DNA of 64,000 nt from Methanospirillum hungatei JF-1 (GCF_000013445.1 NC_007796.1:1834936-1898935); one strand, 5' to 3'; positions 8,497 to 17,746 are shown, counted from the stretch's first letter. Program-made: numbers and translations. The notes: a model not told the origin generated them from the sequence alone.

Positions 8497-8931
8497 TTAC
8501 TGTATTGATTCAGAGGCAATGAGAGTAAATTTGTGTGAATGAAGCAAACGAATCGCCTCTTCAACCTGATCTACCCGCAAGATCAGAATTGCCTTATTTT
8601 TACCAGAGAAGGCATAGGAGTACTCGATATTTATTCCTGCTTCACTGAGCTTTGATGCTATCTCAAAAAGGCCGCCAGGCTCATCTTTCATCTCAACCGC
8701 AATGACATGGGTGAATGCGACATTAAAACCCATGGAGGTGAGTTTCTTAAATGCAACATCAGGTTTGTCCACAAGTGCCCTGATGACACCAAAACCCTCC
8801 GCTTCTGCGATAGAAAAGGCAAGGATATTAACATTCTCCTCCTGACATGCCTTTGCCATTGCAGCCAGTCTGCCAGGTTTGTTCTCAGAAAAAAGGGAGA
8901 TCTGGCGGATCATATACTGTTCACAACTCAT
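8497..8931 (-). CDS. ACT domain protein (tandem ACT)
   Basis: 144 residues made of two ACT repeats: QISLFSENKPGRLAAMAKAC at residue 10 and VEMKDEPGGLFEIASKLSEA at about residue 77, each with the Gly-rich turn that binds amino acids. Stand-alone double-ACT proteins sit beside PaaK-type ligases in many archaea and are thought to sense aromatic or branched amino acids. Here the ATG overlaps the stop of the second ligase gene (TAATG), which supports a shared operon and a regulatory role towards aryl-CoA ligation. Confidence 0.88.
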   Translation of the reverse strand: MSCEQYMIRQISLFSENKPGRLAAMAKACQEENVNILAFSIAEAEGFGVIRALVDKPDVAFKKLTSMGFNVAFTHVIAVEMKDEPGGLFEIASKLSEAGINIEYSYAFSGKNKAILILRVDQVEEAIRLLHSHKFTLIASESIQ

Positions 8932-10232
8932 TATATCAACCTCTTATCAATCACACGTTTTGCTTTCCCTTCAAACCGGGGCAAGGTTCCCGGCTCTGTC
9001 AGTTCAACCGATACCTGTACATTCAATGAGCTCTTCAATACTTTTTCAACATGCCGCTGCGTACGCATCAGATCTGAAATCTTATCGGAAAACGCCTCCT
9101 TTGCAAGCTCAACTTTGATGAGCATCTCGTCAAGGGCGCCTTTTCGGTCAACCTCTATCATGAAGTGTTCTGCAACTTCCGGAATCCCAAGCAGGGCATG
9201 TTCTATCTGACTGGGGAAGACATTGATACCACGGATGATGAGCATGTCATCGACCCTGCCTGACAACCGTTCAAGCCGGGGATGGGTTCTGCCACAGGGG
9301 CATGGATCTTCCCTGATCGCGGTAATATCACCGGTCCGGTATCTGATAATGGGAAGACCATCCTTTTGCAGCATAGTCACCACCAGTTCACCACGCTCAC
9401 CAGGCGGAAGAGGTTTTTGTGAGTCAGGATCCAGAATTTCAGGATAAATCAGATCACTCCAGACATGAAAGCCCTGCTGATACTCACATTCACAAAAGAG
9501 CGGTCCTGAAAGTTCACTGGTCCCGTAGATATCATAGGCATCAACCCCAAGACTCTCTTTAATCCGAAGCCGCATCTGCTCACTCCAGGGCTCGGCTCCG
9601 ACGATGGCTTTTCGGAGACGGGTGTCATTTTTAATTGAAACCCCCATCTTCTCTGCAACCTCTCCCATATGCAGGAGGTATGACGGTGTGCAGGCGATGG
9701 CAGTAACTCTCAGATCCTGCATCAGCTCAATCTGCCGCTCGGTATTCCCAACCGATGTCGGAAGGACTGTTGCACCAATCCGCTCAGCCCCATAATGAAG
9801 ACCAAGACCACCGGTGAAGAGACCATACCCATAACTGACCTGCATCACATCTCCCCGTCCGATACCGGCAGATGTCAGAGCGCGGGCGAGGGATTCGGTC
9901 CAGTTATAGATATCATTCTTCGTATATCCGACAACCGTGGGTTTCCCGGTCGTTCCTGATGACACATGATACCGAACCAGTTCCTCCTGTTCGCTCATGA
10001 TCAGACCGTCAGGGTACGTGTCCCGGAGATCTTTTTTATGCATGAAGGGAAGCCGGGTAATATCCTCCAGTGAATTAATGTCATCAGGATGAACCCCTGC
10101 TTCCTTCATGCGCTTGTGATAAAATGAGGAAAAACTGTAAACCCGGTAAACAAGGGTTTTTAGAAGTTTAAACTGAAGTTTTCGAAGGTCAGCGACGGGC
10201 ATCTCCTCGATTCGCGGGTCCCAGCACCGCAT
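8931..10232 (-). CDS. paaK: Phenylacetate-CoA ligase family enzyme (second copy)
   Basis: AMP-forming aryl-acid CoA ligase of 433 residues. The start MRCWDPRIEEMP matches the family's N terminus, the P-loop is HVSSGTTGKPTVVGYT near residue 90, YGTSELSGPLFCECE and RYRTGDITAI follow, then CPCGRTHPRLERLSGRVDDM and the C-terminal catalytic block RFEGKAKRVIDKR. In methanogens such ligases are thought to activate aryl acetates, supplying aromatic amino acid synthesis together with indolepyruvate oxidoreductase; that enzyme is not in this window. Its ATG overlaps the TGA of the first copy, and the ACT gene overlaps its stop. The two ligases are diverged duplicates. Confidence 0.92.
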   Translation of the reverse strand: MRCWDPRIEEMPVADLRKLQFKLLKTLVYRVYSFSSFYHKRMKEAGVHPDDINSLEDITRLPFMHKKDLRDTYPDGLIMSEQEELVRYHVSSGTTGKPTVVGYTKNDIYNWTESLARALTSAGIGRGDVMQVSYGYGLFTGGLGLHYGAERIGATVLPTSVGNTERQIELMQDLRVTAIACTPSYLLHMGEVAEKMGVSIKNDTRLRKAIVGAEPWSEQMRLRIKESLGVDAYDIYGTSELSGPLFCECEYQQGFHVWSDLIYPEILDPDSQKPLPPGERGELVVTMLQKDGLPIIRYRTGDITAIREDPCPCGRTHPRLERLSGRVDDMLIIRGINVFPSQIEHALLGIPEVAEHFMIEVDRKGALDEMLIKVELAKEAFSDKISDLMRTQRHVEKVLKSSLNVQVSVELTEPGTLPRFEGKAKRVIDKRLI

Positions 10233-11521
10233 CAGTCATCACCCCGCCGGTCAACAACGCGTTTTGCTTTTCCTTCAAACCGGGGCAGAGTTCCGGGTTC
10301 AACCAGGTGAACCGTGGTCCTGAGCTCGAGAACATCGCGGAGGGACTTTATGACCTTATTCTGAACGTTCTTTAGATCAGCCAGTTCTCCATGGAAATTC
10401 TCACGGGAAACCTCAACATCAATCGTCATCTCATCCATATGGTTTACCCGGTCAACATAAACCATGTAGTGATTGCCGACCTCAGGGATGGAAAGGAGGA
10501 CATGCTCTATCTGACTGGGGAAGACGTTGATACCACGGATGACCAGCATATCATCACTTCTGCCGGTAAAGCGGGCAAGTTTTTGACCTCGGCCGCAGGG
10601 ACACTCGTCCTCCATGATCATGGTGATATCACCAGTCCTGTACCGGAGGAGCGGCATAGCTTCTTTCGTTAGAGGAGTGACTACCAGTTCTCCCCGTTCT
10701 CCAGGACCCAGGTTCTCACCTGTCTTGGGATCAATAATCTCAACCAGATAGGAGTCATGCCAGATATGAAGCCCGTTATGTTCGGAGCATTCAAAGGCAA
10801 CCCCAGGACCGTAGAGCTCACTCATACCATAACTATCAAATGCCTCCACACCCAGTTTCTCCTGCAGTTCGTTCCTGGTCTTCTCGGACCAGGGTTCGGC
10901 ACCAAAAATACCCACTCTGAGGGAAGACAGATCCATCTTCATCTCAGCTGCAGCCTCTGCAAGATGGAGACCGTAACTTGGAGTGCAGTGAATAGCCGTA
11001 ACTCCAAAGTCATGAATCATCTCTATCTGCCGTTTCGTATTGCCAGTTCCGCTTGGGACCGCGGTCAGACCTGCCTTCTCGGCACCATAGTGAAACCCAA
11101 GTCCGCCGGTAAACATCCCGTAATTAACCATGTTCTGAAAGACGTCATCTTTCGTAAGACCCACCATGGTCAGATTTCGCGCAATCAAATCTGCCCAGGT
11201 GTTAATATCTCCGGCAGTATACCCGACAACCGTGGGTTTTCCCGTAGTCCCGGATGTTGTATGGATCCGGACGATATCCTTGAGCGGGACTGCAAGAAAA
11301 CCAAAAGGATACCCGTCCCGCAGGTCAGTCTTCCGGGTAAATGGTAATTTCTGCAGATCCTCAATCGTTTGGATATCAGACGGACGAAGCCCGGCTTCCT
11401 TAAACTTTTTCTGGTAAAACCCGACATTGGCGCAGCGGGACACTGTTTCCCGAAGACGCTTTTCCTGAAGTATCTTCAGATCAGCAGGTTTTATCGTCTC
11501 AATTGCCTCATCCCAGAACAT
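10232..11521 (-). CDS. paaK: Phenylacetate-CoA ligase family enzyme (first copy)
   Basis: First gene of the operon, about 429 residues from MFWDEAIETIKPADL, which aligns with the normal family start; the frame is open 24 codons further to 11593 but that extension looks unrelated. P-loop HTTSGTTGKPTVVGYT, later YGMSELYGPGVAFECSEH, RYRTGDITMI, CPCGRGQKLARFTGRSDDM and the C-terminal RFEGKAKRVVDRR block. It has the same motifs as the downstream copy but clearly different sequence, so they probably prefer different acids (for example phenylacetate versus hydroxyphenyl- or indoleacetate). That substrate split is inference. Overlapping stop/start codons couple all three genes. Confidence 0.92.
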   Translation of the reverse strand: MFWDEAIETIKPADLKILQEKRLRETVSRCANVGFYQKKFKEAGLRPSDIQTIEDLQKLPFTRKTDLRDGYPFGFLAVPLKDIVRIHTTSGTTGKPTVVGYTAGDINTWADLIARNLTMVGLTKDDVFQNMVNYGMFTGGLGFHYGAEKAGLTAVPSGTGNTKRQIEMIHDFGVTAIHCTPSYGLHLAEAAAEMKMDLSSLRVGIFGAEPWSEKTRNELQEKLGVEAFDSYGMSELYGPGVAFECSEHNGLHIWHDSYLVEIIDPKTGENLGPGERGELVVTPLTKEAMPLLRYRTGDITMIMEDECPCGRGQKLARFTGRSDDMLVIRGINVFPSQIEHVLLSIPEVGNHYMVYVDRVNHMDEMTIDVEVSRENFHGELADLKNVQNKVIKSLRDVLELRTTVHLVEPGTLPRFEGKAKRVVDRRGDD

Positions 11522-11790
11522 AACCTTGCTATCCTGAACTCCTCTTATGAGAAGTCTGTGATAATTACGTTGGAAGGGAGAGTGAATAACCATTGTTACA
11601 CGATAACATGGATCATGGATTTTGATAAATAAGCGATAAACAGATGATAAGATGTAAAAATACGGACAATAATTCAGTTATTTGTATGGGGTTGTCGGGA
11701 TAAGCCCTGAATTGCCTGACAGGTCTCCGGGGAAGAGCAACCCTGGAAAAACCCATTCCTTTATCTTTTGATACTGCCTTTTAGAATTAT

Positions 11791-12453
11791 ATGCAGGTTG
11801 TCGGCATCAACAGCAGCCCGAGGAAGAAGAGTAACACAGATCTTTTACTAACCACTGTTCTGACCGGTGCCTCTGACGGTGGATGTAAAACAGTCCATAT
11901 CGATCTTTACAATTACGAGATCGAGTATTGCAAAGCCTGTGATACCTGTTACAAAACAGGATCCTGTGTTCTCATGGATGAATTTCCTGACATCTATGAA
12001 GTCATACTGGAATCAGACGGGATCATTCTGAGCAGCCCGAACTATATCAACAATGTCACCGCCAAGATGAAAACCCTCCTTGACCGGATGGCCGATACGG
12101 TCCATTGTCAGCGGCTTTTAGGAAAATATTCCGCAGCGGTCAGTACTGCAGGAGGGTCCGGAGCACAGGAGGTTGCAGATTATCTGAACCAGTCGCTTTT
12201 CATCATGGGGGCCTCTGTTGTTGGATCGGTGGGGGTAAACCTCGCTGACGGTGAGGAGATGTTTCAAAAAGGGGTGGATCAGTCCTATCAGCTCGGAATC
12301 CAGCTTGCCGATGCAATTCTCACGAAGGCAGAATACCCTGACCAGCAGCAAGGACATGCAGCCATGTTAGAGCGGATGAAACAACTGGTGTCATTCAGGA
12401 GAGAAGAGTGGCCCTATGAATACGAATACTTTACACATAAAAAGTGGATATAG
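11791..12453 (+). CDS. Flavodoxin-fold FMN reductase/iron-sulfur flavoprotein family
   Basis: 220 residues. An FMN-phosphate loop near the N terminus (INSSPRKKSNTDLLL), then a cysteine cluster CKACDTCYKTGSCVL near residues 52-66 of the kind that binds a compact Fe-S cluster in methanogen flavoproteins (Isf), then LSSPNYINNVTAKMKTLLDR lining the flavin, and VSTAGGSGAQEV. These proteins move electrons from ferredoxin to O2, H2O2 or other acceptors. The gene at 22454 and the fragment at 29763 are relatives. It stands alone and is convergent with the acyl-CoA synthetase gene 10 bases away. Confidence 0.88.
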   Translation: MQVVGINSSPRKKSNTDLLLTTVLTGASDGGCKTVHIDLYNYEIEYCKACDTCYKTGSCVLMDEFPDIYEVILESDGIILSSPNYINNVTAKMKTLLDRMADTVHCQRLLGKYSAAVSTAGGSGAQEVADYLNQSLFIMGASVVGSVGVNLADGEEMFQKGVDQSYQLGIQLADAILTKAEYPDQQQGHAAMLERMKQLVSFRREEWPYEYEYFTHKKWI

Positions 12454-12463
12454 AGGAGAATAT

Positions 12464-14179
12464 TCAGGCTGTTTTAATCCTGGCAACTTCCTGAAGACCG
12501 AGCATCTCAATACCCATCTCCCGCATTTTAAACTTCTGAATCTTTCCTGATACCGTAATCGGGAAGGAATCGACAAAGGCATAATACCGGGGGATCTTAT
12601 ACCGGGCAATCTTCCCGTCTGCATAGGTCCGAATCTCGTCCTCGGTCAGAGAAGCCCCTTCCTCAAGTTTTATCCATGCCATCAGCTCCTCACCATACTT
12701 CTCATCAGGGACTCCGATGACATATACATCGGCAATCTTTGGATGCTGATGCAGGAACTCTTCAATCTCCCGCGGGTAGATATTTTCACCACCACGAATG
12801 ACCATGTCTTTAAGCCTGCCTTCGATATGGACGAATCCTTCAGGATCAAATGACCCCAGGTCTCCGGTATGAACCCAGCCATGCTCATCCTTTGCCTGCC
12901 TGGTTGCAGTAGGGTTATTGTAGTAGCATCGCATGGTCATGTAACCCCTCGCACAGATCTCACCAATCTCTCCACGGGGGATGATCTTCTTCGTCTCCGG
13001 ATCGATGATCTTGATTTCGGTATGGGGGAAAACCCGACCCACGGTAGTCACCCGTTTATCGAGCGGGTCGCGGGTAGTGGTCATCGTTACACCCGGAGAT
13101 AATTCGGTCTGACCATACACAATGACCACTTCTGACATGTGCATCTTGGTTGCAACCTCTTTCATTGTCTCAATGGGACAGGGAGATCCTGCCATGATGC
13201 CGGTCCGCAGTGATCGGAGATCGAATTTTGCAAAGTCAGGATGCCGGAGCTCAGCGATGAACATGGTTGGAACGCCATGAACTGCCGTGCATCGTTCGGC
13301 TTCAATGGTTCTCAGAACATCCCCTGGATCAAAGGCCGGGCCGGGGATGACCATCGTTGAACCATGCGAGACACAGGCCATATTTGAGAGGACCATACCA
13401 AAGCAATGGTAAAAGGGAACCGGAATGCAGAGACGGTCCTTCTCGGTAAAGCCCATACCCTCCCCGATGATGTATCCGTTATTGAGGACACCATGATGGG
13501 TCAGCACAACTCCTTTCGGGTACCCGGTGGTTCCTGATGTATACTGGATGTTGATGGCATCATCAAAGTCAAGTGCTGCTTCGCGCTCTCTTAATTCATC
13601 CTGGCTGATACTTTCTGCTTTTTTCAGGAGGTCATCCCACTGGTACATCCCGTTGTACGGAATATCGCCCATGAATACCACGGTTTTAAGGAACGGGAAC
13701 TTCTCAGAGAGGATGCGCCCGGGCCGTGACTCATATGCCTCCGGGCAGGTCTCATAAAACATACCCACATAATCAGAGGTTTTAAAACGGCCCTGAAGGA
13801 TGAGCAGTTTGATCTCTGACTGTTTCAGACAGTATTCAAGCTCAAATGTCCGGTACGACGGATTAATATTGACCATAATGGCCCCAATCTTGGCCGTCGC
13901 AAACTGCACGATGATCCATTCGGCATAGTTCATCGCCCAGATTCCAACGCGATCCCCTTTGTTGATATCAAGGGCCATAAGGCCCCGGGCAACCTGATCC
14001 ACCGCCTCCCGAAACTGACGGTATGTTAGTCTGATCTCCTGCTTTGGCGATACTATCGCTTCGTTTTCAGGATACTTCTCTGCAACCTCGTTCAGAATAT
14101 CCCCGATGGTCTGTCCAAGTAACGGGAAATCGGCAGTCCCACAGGCATAACTCAGTTCGGGAGTGGCCATTGAATCCAT
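12464..14179 (-). CDS. AMP-dependent acyl-CoA synthetase (FadD/AcsA-like)
   Basis: 571-residue ANL-superfamily ligase activating a carboxylic acid to its CoA ester. Seen: P-loop IQYTSGTTGYPKGVVLTHHG near residue 210, VIVYGQTELSPGVTMTT, the ARGYMTMRCYYNNP segment, HTGDLGSFDPEGF, the hinge GRLKDMVIRGGENIYPREIE and the catalytic Lys near the end in TVSGKIQKFKMREMG. The sequence matches the medium/long-chain group that is common in syntrophic bacteria; how a methanogen uses it is unclear (membrane-lipid or acid scavenging), and bacterial origin by transfer is possible but untested. It is monocistronic, with a tRNA-Trp gene diverging upstream. Confidence 0.92.
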   Translation of the reverse strand: MDSMATPELSYACGTADFPLLGQTIGDILNEVAEKYPENEAIVSPKQEIRLTYRQFREAVDQVARGLMALDINKGDRVGIWAMNYAEWIIVQFATAKIGAIMVNINPSYRTFELEYCLKQSEIKLLILQGRFKTSDYVGMFYETCPEAYESRPGRILSEKFPFLKTVVFMGDIPYNGMYQWDDLLKKAESISQDELREREAALDFDDAINIQYTSGTTGYPKGVVLTHHGVLNNGYIIGEGMGFTEKDRLCIPVPFYHCFGMVLSNMACVSHGSTMVIPGPAFDPGDVLRTIEAERCTAVHGVPTMFIAELRHPDFAKFDLRSLRTGIMAGSPCPIETMKEVATKMHMSEVVIVYGQTELSPGVTMTTTRDPLDKRVTTVGRVFPHTEIKIIDPETKKIIPRGEIGEICARGYMTMRCYYNNPTATRQAKDEHGWVHTGDLGSFDPEGFVHIEGRLKDMVIRGGENIYPREIEEFLHQHPKIADVYVIGVPDEKYGEELMAWIKLEEGASLTEDEIRTYADGKIARYKIPRYYAFVDSFPITVSGKIQKFKMREMGIEMLGLQEVARIKTA

Positions 14180-14233
14180 TCATCTCAGGTGGACTCTCCG
14201 TGAATTTATCTGTCGCGACTGACGATCATAATC

Positions 14234-14241
14234 TTTAAATT
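14234..14241 (+). promoter_or_regulatory. Candidate TATA box for tRNA-Trp
   Basis: TTTAAATT lies 28 to 35 bases before the mature 5' end of tRNA-Trp, a normal place for an archaeal box A given that tRNA transcripts usually begin a few bases upstream of the mature end. Confidence 0.5.
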
Positions 14242-14268
14242 CGCTTTCGTATTACCTATATGAGCACA

Positions 14269-14427
14269 GGGGTCGTGGCCTAGTCCGGCATGGCGACGGG
14301 CTCCAGCGGTCTTTGCATCCGGTGCAGATGATGACAAATGGGTCTTCTGATTTGGTGATGATCCGTTGGAGCACTGATGCATATCGGAGAGACCCGTCGA
14401 TCGTGAGTTCAAATCTCACCGACCCCA
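14269..14427 (+). tRNA. tRNA-Trp (anticodon CCA) with an 85-base intron
   Basis: Acceptor stem GGGGTCG/CGACCCC is perfect with discriminator A at 14427. The D-arm contains AGTCCGGCA. Anticodon stem ACGGG (14296-14300) pairs with CCCGT (14393-14397). The spliced loop CTCCAGA has anticodon CCA at 14303-14305. The T arm is GTGAG/CTCAC around TTCAAAT. The intron interrupts after position 37, the canonical archaeal site, and is expected to be removed through a bulge-helix-bulge by the splicing endonuclease. The intron itself is a guide RNA (see the next entry). Confidence 0.95.
14307..14391 (+). ncRNA. C/D-box guide RNA within the tRNA-Trp intron
   Basis: All four boxes are visible in order: C ATGATGA (14328-14334), D' CTGA (14347-14350), C' GTGATGA (14355-14361), D CTGA (14374-14377). 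The D guide pairs with the anticodon loop and its fifth base before box D is opposite C34 (14303). The D' guide pairs with exon 2 and its fifth base before D' is opposite C39 (14393). It therefore predicts 2'-O-methylation of C34 and C39 in its own pre-tRNA. This is the established arrangement in euryarchaeal tRNA-Trp; here position 39 is C rather than U. Confidence 0.93.
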
Positions 14428-14515
14428 CCTGTTTTCATAACCTCTGACTTTGCAGACCATAGGCTGCACTGGTGATTTATAGTCTGGTCGCTGAAATATA
14501 GGGGAAGGTTATCAT

Positions 14516-15697
14516 ATGTATCTGATAGGCGAAGCCCTGATCGGCGAAGGATCCGAACTGGCTCATGTGGACCTGATCGTCGGAGATAAGAACGGTCCGG
14601 TCGGGATGGCGTTTGCAAATGCACTCTCACAACTCTCAGCCGGGCATACCCCTCTTCTGGCTGTTGTACGTCCGAATCTGCTCACGAAACCGGCAACTGT
14701 CGTTATTCCAAAGGTTACTCTCAAGAATGAGGGACAGGTCAACCAGATGTTCGGGCCTGTCCAGGCTGCTGTTGCAAAGGCGGTCGCTGATGCGGTTGAG
14801 GAAGGGCTTTTTGGTGATATAAATATTAACGATATCTGTATTCTGGCCAGCGCTTTCCTCCATCCGTCAGCAAAGGACTATAACCGGATCTACCGGTACA
14901 ACTATGGTGCGACAAAGCTTGCAATATCACGTGCATTTGAAGAGTTCCCGGATGAAAAGACTCTGATTCATGAGAAAGACCGCGCTGCACATGCTGTCAT
15001 GGGCTTTAAGGTTCCGCGCCTCTGGGACCCGCCATATCTGCAGGTTGCCCTCGATATTGTTGACCTGGGCAAACTGAGATCTGTTCTCTCATCCCTGCCG
15101 GAGAATGACCACCTGATCATCGAAGCAGGAACCCCGCTCATCAAGAAGTTTGGTCTGAATGTCATCTCTGAGATTCGTGCTGTAAAACCAAACGCTTTCA
15201 TCGTCGCAGATATGAAGATTCTTGATACCGGAAACCTTGAGGCCCGGATGGCTGCTGATTCATCTGCTGATGCCGTGGTTATGTCTGGTCTTGCTCCCGC
15301 ATCTACCATCGAGAAGGCCATTACCGAAGCACGCAAGACCGGTATCTACTCGGTGATTGATATGCTCAACGTTGAGGACCCGGTTGGTCTCATCGCCAGT
15401 CTGAAGGTCAAGCCTGATATCGTCGAACTTCACCGTGCCATCGATGCTGAGCACACGTCCCATGCCTGGGGCAATATCGGTGACATCAAGAAGGCAGCAG
15501 GCGGAAAACTCCTGGTCGCAACCGCTGGCGGTATCCGTGTCCCGGTTGTCAAGGAAGCACTCAAGACCGGTGCAGATATTCTTGTGGTCGGCAGAGCAAT
15601 CACCGCAAGCAAGGATGTCAGGCATGCTGCAGAGGAGTTCCTCGAGCAGCTGAATAAGGAAGAGATCGATCAGTTCAGAATCATGACTGATTTCTAA
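14516..15697 (+). CDS. fae-hps: Bifunctional formaldehyde-activating enzyme / 3-hexulose-6-phosphate synthase
   Basis: Fusion of 393 residues. Residues 1-160 are Fae: His17, the catalytic base, in GEGSELAHVDLIVG, then PVGMAFANAL and KPATVVIPKVT. Residues 165-393 are the Hps TIM barrel: LQVALDIVDLG, EAGTPLIKKFGLNVI, FIVADMKILDTGNLE with the conserved Asp/Lys pair, EAR-rich middle and GGIRVPVVKEALKTGADILV phosphate loop. In methanogens it joins or releases formaldehyde with tetrahydromethanopterin and makes ribulose-5-phosphate for nucleotide synthesis. Ribosome binding site GGGGAAGG lies just upstream, with a possible TATA element TTTATA near 14476. A T-rich run follows the stop. Confidence 0.96.
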   Translation: MYLIGEALIGEGSELAHVDLIVGDKNGPVGMAFANALSQLSAGHTPLLAVVRPNLLTKPATVVIPKVTLKNEGQVNQMFGPVQAAVAKAVADAVEEGLFGDININDICILASAFLHPSAKDYNRIYRYNYGATKLAISRAFEEFPDEKTLIHEKDRAAHAVMGFKVPRLWDPPYLQVALDIVDLGKLRSVLSSLPENDHLIIEAGTPLIKKFGLNVISEIRAVKPNAFIVADMKILDTGNLEARMAADSSADAVVMSGLAPASTIEKAITEARKTGIYSVIDMLNVEDPVGLIASLKVKPDIVELHRAIDAEHTSHAWGNIGDIKKAAGGKLLVATAGGIRVPVVKEALKTGADILVVGRAITASKDVRHAAEEFLEQLNKEEIDQFRIMTDF

Positions 15698-15784
15698 TCA
15701 AATCTTTTTTATCCAATCAGATCTGGCTGTTGAAATACAGAAGATACGAAGACCTATATTGATTCTGACTGAATTACCTATAGG

Positions 15785-17389
15785 ATGAAATATTTCAATA
15801 CCGCCGGGCCTGTTAACTGCAAAGATCATTATTGCCTTCCTCCGCTCAGTCGATTCAATCTTTCAGAGATTCTCGGACTTATCTCCCAGAAGAAATATTT
15901 CGTCCTTCATGCACCAAGACAAAGCGGGAAGACCTCATGCCTTCTTGCCCTCGAGAATTACCTGAACGCTTCAGGATCATACAAATCCCTATATATTAAC
16001 GTTGAAGCAGCCCAGGTGGCCAGAAATAATGTTGAAAAAGGGATATTCGCAATTATTAATGAGATACAACGAAGAATTGAACTTTCCGGATATGATGACG
16101 ATTCACAAAGAATTGTGAAAGATCTTTGTGATCCACACCTATCGTTATCTGCACTGAACAGTGCTTTAACCAGGCTTGCAGAGTTATCTCCTTTACCTCT
16201 CGTCCTGCTCATCGATGAGATAGATGCTCTTGTTGGCGACACCCTGATATCGGTTCTCCGCCAGATTCGGTCAGGTTATGATTCCCGGCCTGACCATTTC
16301 CCATCAACAGTGATTCTCTGCGGGGTGCGTGATGTCCGTGACTACCGAATTCATTCAGATACCGAACAGATGATCATCACCGGTGGAAGTGCCTTTAATG
16401 TCAAGGCAGAGTCACTTCGCCTTGGGAATTTTTCTGAAGAAGAGGTCCGGACTCTGTGCCTTGAACATACGAAAGAGACCGGCCAGATCTTCACAACCAA
16501 GGCTCTTTCTACCATATGGGATCTTACCAGCGGACAGCCATGGCTTGTAAATGCCCTGGCATATGAGACCTGTTTTAAACTGGAGCACGGGAAAAACCGT
16601 GATAATCCCATCACGGATACTATGGTTGAACAGGCCAAAGACAACCTGATTATCCGGAGAGAGACACATCTTGATCAGCTGGCAGACAAACTCAAAGAAG
16701 AGCGGGTACGGCGAGTAATTGAACCGATCCTCACGGGAGATCTCTACGAAGGAATGCTCCGTGCTGATGATATTGAATATGTAAAGGATCTGGGCCTTAT
16801 CACCCAGGCACCGAACGGGGAGATATCCATCTCGAACAGGATATACCAGGAGATAATCCCTCGGCAACTATCCTGGGAAAGTCAGTCCGGTATGGCTCTT
16901 AAACAGGCATGGTTTGTCGATGATGATGGAAGACTCAATATCTTAAAACTTATCAGAGAGTTTCAGCAGTTCTTCAGGGAGCATTCGGAGAGCTGGATTG
17001 AGCGGTTCCAGTATAAGGAAGCAGGACCGCAGATCCTTCTTCAGGCATTCCTTCAACGGATCGTAAATGGAGGAGGGAGGATTGACCGGGAATATGGTCT
17101 GGGCCGGACACGGACCGATCTCTATCTTCGGTGGCCACTTCCGGATGGGACAGTCCAGAGGATCATTATTGAACTCAAGATCCTGCATAAATCACGGGAA
17201 AAAACGATTGAGGATGGTATGAAACAGGTGATGAAGTATATCGACCGGTGTGGTGCTGATGAGGCTCATATTATTGTTTTTGACCGGAGACCGGAAGTGC
17301 CATGGGATGAGAAAATATTTCGTGAGAAGAGAGAGTTAGAAGAGTGCCGGGAGAGGAACAGGGTCCCTGTAGTTATTTGGGGGATGTAG
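15785..17389 (+). CDS. AAA-like ATPase with C-terminal PD-(D/E)XK-like domain
   Basis: 534 residues. P-loop HAPRQSGKTSCLLALE near residue 50, Walker B LLIDEIDALVGD near residue 145, sensor-like VILCGVRDVRDYR, then the winged-helix region common to archaeal STAND-type ATPases (SGQPWLVNALAYE). The last 130 residues look like a restriction-endonuclease fold: a DLYLRWP strand with Asp, then IIIELKILH (ExK), then a helix with KQVMKYIDRC and HIIVFDRRP. This family is found in many copies in methanogen and bacterial accessory DNA; the role is unproven, with defence or mobile-element control suspected. Single gene. Confidence 0.8.
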   Translation: MKYFNTAGPVNCKDHYCLPPLSRFNLSEILGLISQKKYFVLHAPRQSGKTSCLLALENYLNASGSYKSLYINVEAAQVARNNVEKGIFAIINEIQRRIELSGYDDDSQRIVKDLCDPHLSLSALNSALTRLAELSPLPLVLLIDEIDALVGDTLISVLRQIRSGYDSRPDHFPSTVILCGVRDVRDYRIHSDTEQMIITGGSAFNVKAESLRLGNFSEEEVRTLCLEHTKETGQIFTTKALSTIWDLTSGQPWLVNALAYETCFKLEHGKNRDNPITDTMVEQAKDNLIIRRETHLDQLADKLKEERVRRVIEPILTGDLYEGMLRADDIEYVKDLGLITQAPNGEISISNRIYQEIIPRQLSWESQSGMALKQAWFVDDDGRLNILKLIREFQQFFREHSESWIERFQYKEAGPQILLQAFLQRIVNGGGRIDREYGLGRTRTDLYLRWPLPDGTVQRIIIELKILHKSREKTIEDGMKQVMKYIDRCGADEAHIIVFDRRPEVPWDEKIFREKRELEECRERNRVPVVIWGM

Positions 17390-17401
17390 GCAGATGTTGT
17401 G

Positions 17402-17746
17402 TTATAATTCCAATTGGAACCTGATTGCCTCGTGAATTTGTTGGATTAAGCTCTCATCATGAATACACCCAATTTCTTTCTTAAGTCGCCTTTTATCCAC
17501 TGTTCGTACTTGATAACACAGGGCGATTGAATCGGCAAATAAATTCGCAGATTCCTTTGGAATAAATACTTCATTTGGATAGATAATCCTTTCCTGCGAT
17601 TTTCGTGATGTGAGAGGTATGATATTTACTACGGGGAGAATCTGATTTATCTGCTCACGACTTATCACAAGGACCGGCCTTTGACCAGACTGCTCAGATC
17701 CACATACCGGACTTAATTGTGCTACAAAAATGTGCCACTGATACAT
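17402..17746 (-). CDS. PemK/MazF-type toxin
   Basis: 114-residue endoribonuclease-like toxin. Seen: N-terminal WHIFVAQL strand, the conserved QSGQRPVLVIS motif after a charged loop, NIIPLTS strand with the conserved Thr/Ser, a basic middle, and ADSIALCYQVRTVDKRRL followed by a C-terminal helix. Such toxins cut mRNA at short motifs. The gene overlaps the upstream antitoxin by one base (TGATG), the usual antitoxin-first order. The stop is 13 bases from the convergent ATPase gene. Confidence 0.88.
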   Translation of the reverse strand: MYQWHIFVAQLSPVCGSEQSGQRPVLVISREQINQILPVVNIIPLTSRKSQERIIYPNEVFIPKESANLFADSIALCYQVRTVDKRRLKKEIGCIHDESLIQQIHEAIRFQLEL

